Source: a virus. From it: a DNA stretch of 43,963 nt. A model generated the notes under the pieces. It saw only the letters and a program-made list of their open reading frames with translations. It had not been told where the DNA came from and did not search any database. Positions 34,650 through 41,589 of the stretch are shown piece by piece. A program made the position numbers and the translations under genes. Location of the stretch: the IMG/VR virus record IMGVR_UViG_3300027911_000026, positions 1-43,963 of that record. One strand, written 5' to 3'. The number at the start of each line of letters is the position of its first letter. Within the stretch, counting starts at the first letter, position 1.

Positions 34650-35164
34650 GACAGTTTGAAGTAAGTCGCGAGGGAAGACTCATCCAAGGACACGTGCTGG
34701 ATGTATCGCGACCCGCCCTCGAAGCGGCCTTGAGGCGATATGATCCCCTGTTATATATAAAGTGGGAGCCTAAGAAGTTTCGAGGGAGAGGTGTATGGGA
34801 GTTACGCAGAAAGCCAGAAGAGAAGAAGGCTCTGTATGCAGGTAACTTTCAAGGCATGGACTTGTACTGTTTAGAGTACAAAGAAACCAGCATAGTCAAC
34901 CACGTCTTAGATATTGGGTATCTCAACTATGACATACTTAATAGGCTTAAGAAGATGGACATGTGGGCCATTACAGATCGTGGTAAAGACATTTCCAAAG
35001 TCGTAGAGTACAACGAAGCTAAGTATCTCGACAAAGTAGAAGATGAAGCTTTCAAAGAGCGTGAATACAATATTAAACAACATAAAAGTCTAATCCGAGA
35101 CTTTATGGAGTTTACTAACTCAGGGGGTAATCCTTACAGGATCGCTGACCACTGGGGAAAATAA
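34646..35164 (+). CDS. Hypothetical phage protein, 172 residues
   Basis: The product is a soluble, charged alpha/beta protein with a basic N-terminal half (YIKWEPKKFRGRGVWELRRK), a compact middle (VNHVLDIGYLNYDILNRLKK) and a helical C-terminus ending FMEFTNSGGNPYRIADHW. No catalytic motif seen. Its place after the decoration gene suggests a head completion or DNA-end protein. Unknown. Confidence 0.6.
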   Translation: MRQFEVSREGRLIQGHVLDVSRPALEAALRRYDPLLYIKWEPKKFRGRGVWELRRKPEEKKALYAGNFQGMDLYCLEYKETSIVNHVLDIGYLNYDILNRLKKMDMWAITDRGKDISKVVEYNEAKYLDKVEDEAFKEREYNIKQHKSLIRDFMEFTNSGGNPYRIADHWGK

Positions 35165-35194
35165 TCGGATCAATCTAATTACAGGAGTAATTCT

Positions 35195-35686
35195 ATGAGA
35201 GTATGGAATCCAACAGAAGAAAAAGTATCAACCCTAATCCAAGGATCTTGGTTCACCTTCGCACCAGGTGGCTTTAAGACTATGGACGAACACAAGGCTC
35301 GCTTTATTGAGACTAACCGTAAAGAGACGGGGCTTGTAGTTCTTGACAATCGTTTTGACCCATCTTCAGAACAATACGAAGAAGGTTTCGATAAGTCCCA
35401 AGAGGGCAAAGATTTACTTGAGCATAAAAAGAATGAGGGGATTTCTAACCTCATCGCCTTCCATATGGATATTATCCGTAACAACCAAGTCTCTTTAAAG
35501 CAAGACTTGGCTCACAAGTACCCCACAGGAGATGCAGCTAAGCTCTCTGCTATTTATGCTTCTAAGGGAGAACTTGAGAGTATGAAGCTTGTTAAGAAGT
35601 ACCAAGCAAAGAATCCAGACAACGAAGCAAAGCGAGTGGAAGAAGTCGCAGCTCTTATGGCTGAAATCGGAACTTTCACAGAATAA
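35195..35686 (+). CDS. Hypothetical phage protein, 163 residues
   Basis: The N-terminal half has beta strands (RVWNPTEEKVSTLIQGSWFT, FAPGGFKTM) like small head-associated proteins; residues 80-160 are helical and charged (ISNLIAFHMDIIRNNQVSLK). AGGAG is eight bases before the ATG. It lies directly before the adaptor gene. Function unknown; head or connector protein likely. Confidence 0.6.
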   Translation: MRVWNPTEEKVSTLIQGSWFTFAPGGFKTMDEHKARFIETNRKETGLVVLDNRFDPSSEQYEEGFDKSQEGKDLLEHKKNEGISNLIAFHMDIIRNNQVSLKQDLAHKYPTGDAAKLSAIYASKGELESMKLVKKYQAKNPDNEAKRVEEVAALMAEIGTFTE

Positions 35687-35692
35687 GGAATC

Positions 35693-36502
35693 ATGGCTAC
35701 ACTCCAAAGCCCTACACTAGGCAAACTAATTCTAAACGTAAGGAATCTACTGGGCCAACCAAACCCGGTTAATTCTACGTGGACTGACGCTGAGCTTAAA
35801 GAGTACATCAATGAAGCTGTGCGTATTTACTTTGCCGACGTGGTTAAGAACATGGAAGGTTACTTCACGGTCACTACTGACCCAAATAATAACCTCTCTT
35901 ATGTGGCTAACCAGGAGACCGTGGCTCTTCCTTCTGACTGCTTCCAAGTCAAAGCCCTCTACATTCAACGCAGTAATGGTTGGGAGATCCTTGAGTACCG
36001 TAATGACGTTACCAACGGTTTCCTAACCAACACTGGTTCTGGTGGATCTAACACCTACTCCCCCATGTATTACTTCATGGGTAATAACCTGGTGCTCCAC
36101 CCCACCCCAAATCTCGATGGAGCTAACCAGCTTCGTTTAGACTATATCCAGATGCCTGACCAGATGATCAACGGTGGTGACACCATGACCAATCAGGTCT
36201 CTCCTGTATTTAAGCAGCTTATCGAGATGTATGCGGTCTATAAAGCCAAGATCAAGCAGAGCATGGTCGTTGGTACAGATCTGACAGCTATCGCTAAAGA
36301 TAACTTAGAACAGATTGCTAAGAACTTCAAAGATACTATTACCCCCCGCTCAGCATACCCTGAGTTCGTTGTCCCTTACAACCCCGAGGGTTACTGGGTT
36401 ATGTTCCCGTTTTTATTATCAAAACACGCACTATTGACAGGTAACCCCGAATTATTGCAAAATATACTTAACCATGTTAAACACCTGTGTAATTTGTTTT
36501 AA
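35693..36502 (+). CDS. Head-tail adaptor protein, C-terminus altered at HNH junction
   Basis: The 269-residue protein has the pattern of podovirus adaptors (gp4-like): LGKLILNVRNLLGQP, WTDAELKEYINEAVRIYFAD helix, a beta part (VALPSDCFQVKALYIQ, MYYFMGNNLVLHPTP, RLDYIQMPDQM), and a late helix QLIEMYAVYKAKIKQ. It would sit under the portal and join it to the tail. After YNPEGYWV the last 35 residues (FPFLLSKHALLTGNPELLQN and on) change to a different, AT-rich composition and run into the HNH gene that starts at 36474. The end may have been replaced when that gene inserted. Confidence 0.75.
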   Translation: MATLQSPTLGKLILNVRNLLGQPNPVNSTWTDAELKEYINEAVRIYFADVVKNMEGYFTVTTDPNNNLSYVANQETVALPSDCFQVKALYIQRSNGWEILEYRNDVTNGFLTNTGSGGSNTYSPMYYFMGNNLVLHPTPNLDGANQLRLDYIQMPDQMINGGDTMTNQVSPVFKQLIEMYAVYKAKIKQSMVVGTDLTAIAKDNLEQIAKNFKDTITPRSAYPEFVVPYNPEGYWVMFPFLLSKHALLTGNPELLQNILNHVKHLCNLF

Positions 36503-36911
36503 AGATTATCAAAAACACGGCAAAAGCCACAAAGACAAGTGTAACCCCTGTTACCAAAAAGAGTATTACAGAAAAGATAAGAAGCGTAGATTGCAATTAA
36601 ACCAAGAGTGGCGTAAAGCCAACCCAGAAAAAAGAGCAGAGCAGTCTTGGAGAGAACACCGTAAAAGGCGTTATGGTCTTTCTGAAGAGGCTTTTATGGC
36701 CATATATCATGCCCAGGGCGGTAAATGTGATATGTGCGGGGTTTCTAAAGAAGCCTACAGTATCCGAGGTCTTTGTGTAGACCACGACCATAAAACAGGG
36801 AAAGTCCGTGGATTACTCTGTACTGGATGTAATACAGGTATTGGTTCTCTAAAAGAAGATATTGAACTCCTGCTTAAAGCGGTGGAGTACTTAAGAAAGC
36901 ATAAGTCTTAA
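36474..36911 (+). CDS. HNH endonuclease VII-like free-standing nuclease
   Basis: The 145-residue protein has CVIC and CNPC in the N-terminal zinc unit, a basic helix, then CDMCG, LCVDHDHKTGKVRGLLCTGCN and a final helix LLLKAVEYLRKHK. It is the fourth HNH nuclease in the window and the only one in the virion module. It overlaps the adaptor end by 29 bases and the following gene by one base (TAATG). Its core is close to that of the copy at 5431 (both have VDHDHKTGKVRGLLC or IDHDHKTGKVRGLLC). Confidence 0.85.
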   Translation: MLNTCVICFKDYQKHGKSHKDKCNPCYQKEYYRKDKKRRLQLNQEWRKANPEKRAEQSWREHRKRRYGLSEEAFMAIYHAQGGKCDMCGVSKEAYSIRGLCVDHDHKTGKVRGLLCTGCNTGIGSLKEDIELLLKAVEYLRKHKS

Positions 36912-38575
36912 TGCCAATCATTAATTCTGGTGGCACTGTACTAGAGAGTGCACCATTAAATTTTGATCAGTTCTTTCGCACTGGCGTCATTAGGGCGGAT
37001 CAGTTTGCGCTAAGGGACCGCTTTGACCAGTTAAAGCAGCTACAGTTCCTTATAGGCGCTGCACAAGCCGCTCAGACCACCTATGGGCTACAGACCCCAG
37101 CCACTACTGGGGATGTCACTATAACCTTTCCTAGCACGTCTGGTGGCCTTACAACCCATGCCTTTGGTGTAATCCAGACTCCCACAGGAACTAGCCCCAC
37201 GGCTGGCACCGCCTTTGACACCCTAAACCTCACCTCTAGTGACTCTTCAGTCTCCATCACAGGCAATAGCTCCACCAATACAGTAGACTTTAAATCCACT
37301 GGCGGTGGCGGGGCTTTTCTCCCTCTTGCTGGTGGAACTATGGTGGGCGGAGCATCTATACAGTGGGCAGATACCGGAGCTACTCCAGCCATATCCACAG
37401 ACGGAGCTGGGAATCTTCAGTTCTCTTCTAATGACTTTAGTGTGGATTCTGGTGGCAACATTACCACCCAAGGGGGTCTAAATTTACAGCCTGGTAGATC
37501 GGTTTATTGGGCAGATGGTGCTTCTATAGCCAACTACCCATTCACCGGGGAAATGCTTGTAAGTTCTGCTAGCGGTCAACCCCTTTGGTTAAACGGGAAT
37601 CCTTACGGACCTAGCGTAGGTCCAGTTAATACTAAATACACCGTACTAGATGATGGTACAGGACAAATGTATCTTGGCGGTCAAATATGGATGCCAAGCT
37701 CTCAGCCCGTTCGCTGGAACGATGGACCACAAATTAATTCAGATGGCAGCGGTGATTTCCAAGTAAGTGGTCCAAGTGGGTTAACTTTATTTTCTAATAA
37801 TCAGATTGTTATGGGACAGGCGGCTTATACAGCAACCCTTACGCTGAACACGAGCACACTCACTGTCGGCACCGCGTTTAGTACGCTTGATGACGGCGCT
37901 GGAAACATGACCCTTGGTGCTAATCTGAACATTCTCGGCGGTCAATCAATAGATAGCCTAGGCCTTTCATACATTAACGGGGATTGGATTTTTGGTAATG
38001 CTGGGGGCGTCTCATTCTCTGGTGGAGCACCCACGTTTCTTGGTGGCATCTTAATGAGCGCTTCAAATATAGCATTTGACAGCTCCTCTTTTATAATTGA
38101 TCACTTAAATAGCACCTCTATTCAGCCAGATGCTAGAATACTTGTTGATTCTTCGTCGAATCAATCCGCTAACTGGGATGGTAGAACCCTAAGCGATTCC
38201 TCTTCTATTAAGTCGGTAGATTGGGCTAACAGAAAACTCTATGACACCACAGGATCCAATATTCTTCTCGATTGGTCTGGGAATGGAGTATTTTCAAAAC
38301 CAGCCATTACGTATCACTCGGGGAATTACACCATTCAGGACGGGGACTATATCGTTATGGAACAGGCAGGTAGTTCTACCGTAACTTTGCAGACCGCAGT
38401 TGGTAGAGCTAACCAAATGAAGGTTATTAAAAACTGGCATGGTTCTGGAGGCCCTATAACTCTAGCTGCTCCAAGCGGACAACTCGAAGGCTCTACTACT
38501 ATCAGCATGGGTTTAAATAAGTCTTACACCGTTGTTTCAGATGGAACCCAATGGAATATTATAGGTACTTACTAA
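36911..38575 (+). CDS. Tail fibre or spike-like structural protein
   Basis: The 554-residue product starts with a conserved helical anchor (LNFDQFFRTGVIRADQFALR and DQLKQLQFLIGAAQAAQ), followed by Gly/Ser/Thr repeats. A pattern of a Trp-Asp/Asn pair recurs (IQWADTG, VYWADG, VRWNDG), each after a GG(N/Q) turn, which suggests a repeated beta strand structure as in fibre shafts. The end (VTLQTAVGRANQMKVIKNWH and YTVVSDGTQWNIIG) is like the C-terminal caps of many environmental phage fibres. It would bind the tail by its N-terminus. Confidence 0.7.
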   Translation: MPIINSGGTVLESAPLNFDQFFRTGVIRADQFALRDRFDQLKQLQFLIGAAQAAQTTYGLQTPATTGDVTITFPSTSGGLTTHAFGVIQTPTGTSPTAGTAFDTLNLTSSDSSVSITGNSSTNTVDFKSTGGGGAFLPLAGGTMVGGASIQWADTGATPAISTDGAGNLQFSSNDFSVDSGGNITTQGGLNLQPGRSVYWADGASIANYPFTGEMLVSSASGQPLWLNGNPYGPSVGPVNTKYTVLDDGTGQMYLGGQIWMPSSQPVRWNDGPQINSDGSGDFQVSGPSGLTLFSNNQIVMGQAAYTATLTLNTSTLTVGTAFSTLDDGAGNMTLGANLNILGGQSIDSLGLSYINGDWIFGNAGGVSFSGGAPTFLGGILMSASNIAFDSSSFIIDHLNSTSIQPDARILVDSSSNQSANWDGRTLSDSSSIKSVDWANRKLYDTTGSNILLDWSGNGVFSKPAITYHSGNYTIQDGDYIVMEQAGSSTVTLQTAVGRANQMKVIKNWHGSGGPITLAAPSGQLEGSTTISMGLNKSYTVVSDGTQWNIIGTY

Positions 38576-38585
38576 AGGAAATTAT

Positions 38586-38912
38586 ATGACTTCAGCTCAA
38601 ATATCCGCCCAGATTGCACTACTTACCGCTCAGGGGAACCTAGCGACCGCTCAGATGGCTGTGGCTACAATCCAAGCGGCGGCTCAACAAGCCTCTATCA
38701 CAAGCCAACTTACACCCCTACAAACGCAACTAGCGGCTTTAGCATCAAATGACCCATCTGTACCATCTATCCAAGCACAGATCAACCTTTTAACAGCCCA
38801 ACAATCTGTGTTAACTGCACAAGGAACCGCAGCGGCAGCTAACTTAGCGGAACAAGCCACGCAAAGAGCGGCTCAGATTGCAAAACTTCAAGCGATGACC
38901 CCAACTAGCTAA
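38586..38912 (+). CDS. Ala/Gln/Thr-rich helical protein
   Basis: The 108-residue product is almost entirely Ala, Gln, Thr, Leu, Ser and Ile, with only a few charges. LTAQ and the related QIALLTAQGN/QINLLTAQQS occur twice about 55 residues apart, so the two halves are probably a duplication of a helical hairpin. Such proteins in tail clusters may form coiled-coil trimers or chaperone fibres. It shares one base with the next gene. Confidence 0.6.
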   Translation: MTSAQISAQIALLTAQGNLATAQMAVATIQAAAQQASITSQLTPLQTQLAALASNDPSVPSIQAQINLLTAQQSVLTAQGTAAAANLAEQATQRAAQIAKLQAMTPTS

Positions 38913-39502
38913 TGTCTAAAACTCGTAGCGCAGTAGTCTTCACTAAGAATAATGCCAGGGTGGTCTGGTATGATTCCTTAGATGATCTAAAAGAGTTCTC
39001 TAACGTGATGATTGGAGCAGACCTCTCCCATGTTACAGGCACTCCTCCGCACTTTTGGAAGGTGTCTAGCGGGATGATCCTCCCCATGACTCCTGAGGAG
39101 AAAGACGCTAGAGTTGCGGCTATCAATAAGGATGGCATTGAGAATGATCCTAAGTATTACTTGGCTCTAGGTTACGAGGCTCAAGTAGCTAAAGAAGCCA
39201 GGGTCGCTAAAGAAGCTGAAGCTGCAAAAGAAGCTGAGCATGAGTCAAAGCACTCTGCCATAAATGGCAGGATTAGTTCTCTGATCATTAACGTGGGCGA
39301 AGAGCACAAGCACATGTCAGAGCTGATCGCTAAAGTAGATCTCATGGCTTCCAAAAGAGATCAAGAGCTTCAAGATCACATTTCGTGTGTACGGAATACC
39401 GTACAACATAACCACAAGGTTCATACTAGGCTCATTATCCTAAGCCATGTTATTAGCGTAGTTTCATTAATTGTCTCAATTTTAAGACTGGTAAAACACT
39501 AA
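38912..39502 (+). CDS. Coiled-coil protein with C-terminal membrane segment, in tail cluster
   Basis: The 196-residue product has a folded N-terminal part (VVFTKNNARVVWYDSLDDLK and PHFWKVSSGMIL), a repeat of AKEA units at about 90-108, a coiled coil, and a hydrophobic C-terminal helix (LIILSHVISVVSLIVSILRL). The end resembles the small membrane protein at 5296. It may insert into the host membrane during ejection or work at lysis. It shares a base with the next gene. Confidence 0.6.
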   Translation: MSKTRSAVVFTKNNARVVWYDSLDDLKEFSNVMIGADLSHVTGTPPHFWKVSSGMILPMTPEEKDARVAAINKDGIENDPKYYLALGYEAQVAKEARVAKEAEAAKEAEHESKHSAINGRISSLIINVGEEHKHMSELIAKVDLMASKRDQELQDHISCVRNTVQHNHKVHTRLIILSHVISVVSLIVSILRLVKH

Positions 39503-41589
39503 TGCCTCAAATGGCCGGACAGATCCAGCAGACAGACTTCTTCAACAACGTGGGTGGAACAAACCTTGTTGATAGTGTCATGCGTATTCAAGACGGACAA
39601 GCCGCTGGTGGTTATAATTTTGACTACCTCCTGACTGGTGGTGTTAGAAAACGCCCAGGCTCTCTTTTGATTAATTCCACCCCAGACACGCAGCTCTACT
39701 CACTAGGTTTTGGTCTATATGCACCTACTTCTGGTACTTCTAAAACATTATTTAGAGCTGCTGGAACCAAGCTTCAGAACGTTAATACTAGCGCTAATAT
39801 CTTCACTAACTGCATAGAAGATAACACGGCTGGGACTACTGATGCCTTTCTATCGGGCACCACACAGGACGTTCAGTTTGTACAGTTCAGTAATGGTGGA
39901 TCTGATATCCTTTGGGCCGCTGGCGGCGGGGCTGGCGCTCTTGTAGGGGCTTATAATACTACAAATTACACTTTGAATGGCGTAGCTGCCCCCACTGGCA
40001 CAATGACTGCAACTAACTCCACCTCCGGCATTGGTCAGTGGTCTACGGGTAACTACGGCAAGTTCTTTTACACAATGGTTTTAATGAAAGGGTCCACAGG
40101 AGCACTGAGTAATGCTGGTTATCTCTCTACTATTGATGCTCAGCCCGGAGATCCTTCTGCTACTACTACTTCGACTCTTACGGATAGTGTAAACTTAGCC
40201 TGGACTTTAACTGGGCTAGACACTACAACCATTTCTCAGATCTGGATCTATAGGTCTGCTTTAGCGGGTGTATCCGGTTTCACTACAGGGAACTTAATAG
40301 CTCAACTTCCTTCCACAGCCACCTCTTTTGTTGACTTAGGTGATATTGGCAATCCCGATATTCTCTTATCTGCTCTTGTACCACGTACAGCAGATACTAT
40401 CTTAGATAACACACCTCTTCCTGCAGGTAACTATAATACTCTTGCCAACTGGGGCCATAGGCTGTGTACCTCTTCTGGTAACAACCTCTACATATCAGAC
40501 GTAAACAAAAGTGAATCTTGGCCTCTTACTAATTATATTACTGTGCCTTCTGCTGGCCCGATCACTGGGTTAGCTACTATCTCCTTTACATCTCCTCAAG
40601 CTAATGCCCTGTTAGAGCTTTTAGTTATCTTTAAAGAGAGAGAAGTCTGGGCTTTAAACCCAGGCACCAACAATGACTATACCACCTGGACTCTCCTTAG
40701 GATTGATAACACGGTAGGCTGCCCCAACCAGTCTCTCGTGGTATCTGCTCAAGGTTACTTAGCTTGGATTGACTTCCGTGGCGTGTGGATCTGGGATGGT
40801 TCTTCTAAACCAACCTACTGCTCTCGTTTGATTGAGCCTTTGTTTGGTAACAACGGAGATTTAGATAAATCCAAGTTTAATGAAGCATGTTCCGCTTTCT
40901 TTAGGCGTGAGAATCAGATCGTCTGGTACTTGTCGTCTAAGACCTACGGGACCCAGAAGTACGCAATTAAGATGGACGTAAGGCTCACCTTAGAGCAAGT
41001 GCAGCAAGGTTTGACTGGTAGAACGATGGAAGCGGTCTTGATTCAAGATCTCCACACTAACCCAGTCTATGCTTGTTTAGCTTACGTTCCTTACGATAGT
41101 CAGAATGAACAGTTGGTGCTAGGTGACAATGCAGGAAAGTTATATTTCGCTAGTAATGCTTACAATGACGGTGGCTCAAATTATCCGTTTAGCTACTTAA
41201 CTAAACCTATTAATTGCGGCGATCCAAACACGATCAAACAGTTCCATAGGGTTATTGTTTGGGTTCAAGACTTTGGTAACTTCAATCTTGAACTAGATTA
41301 CTGGTCCGGCTATCAGACATCCCCTCAAACCATGTCTCATAAGATATTACCAATATCCACGGAACAAGGCACTACTGCTGGGCTGTGGGATACCGCTATC
41401 TGGGACTACTCTTACTGGGATAGCTTTACTACCAAAGTCACCCCTCTAGTATTTAACTTAGACTCTGGCGTGGCTAATAGCAATATTGGCACAGCTATAC
41501 AGCTCCAGTTTCAAAATAATCTGGCTAACCAGCCAATCACGATCCACGGCTTCAGTCTTCAATGGAGTCCAATGGGAGGTCTAACCTAA
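39502..41589 (+). CDS. Tail nozzle-like protein (tail tubular protein B type)
   Basis: The 695-residue protein starts like podovirus nozzle proteins (GTNLVDSVMRIQDGQAAGG, then TGGVRKRPGSLLIN, the binding of ends of the tail tube) and continues as a beta-propeller-like chain with many Thr/Asn/Trp strands (WGHRLCTSSGNNLYISDVNK, WAAGGGAG, AYLAWIDFRGVWIWDGSS). The size is near that of T7 gp12 (about 794). It would form the hexameric tip of the short tail. The next fibre gene starts on its stop (TAATG). Confidence 0.75.
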   Translation: MPQMAGQIQQTDFFNNVGGTNLVDSVMRIQDGQAAGGYNFDYLLTGGVRKRPGSLLINSTPDTQLYSLGFGLYAPTSGTSKTLFRAAGTKLQNVNTSANIFTNCIEDNTAGTTDAFLSGTTQDVQFVQFSNGGSDILWAAGGGAGALVGAYNTTNYTLNGVAAPTGTMTATNSTSGIGQWSTGNYGKFFYTMVLMKGSTGALSNAGYLSTIDAQPGDPSATTTSTLTDSVNLAWTLTGLDTTTISQIWIYRSALAGVSGFTTGNLIAQLPSTATSFVDLGDIGNPDILLSALVPRTADTILDNTPLPAGNYNTLANWGHRLCTSSGNNLYISDVNKSESWPLTNYITVPSAGPITGLATISFTSPQANALLELLVIFKEREVWALNPGTNNDYTTWTLLRIDNTVGCPNQSLVVSAQGYLAWIDFRGVWIWDGSSKPTYCSRLIEPLFGNNGDLDKSKFNEACSAFFRRENQIVWYLSSKTYGTQKYAIKMDVRLTLEQVQQGLTGRTMEAVLIQDLHTNPVYACLAYVPYDSQNEQLVLGDNAGKLYFASNAYNDGGSNYPFSYLTKPINCGDPNTIKQFHRVIVWVQDFGNFNLELDYWSGYQTSPQTMSHKILPISTEQGTTAGLWDTAIWDYSYWDSFTTKVTPLVFNLDSGVANSNIGTAIQLQFQNNLANQPITIHGFSLQWSPMGGLT

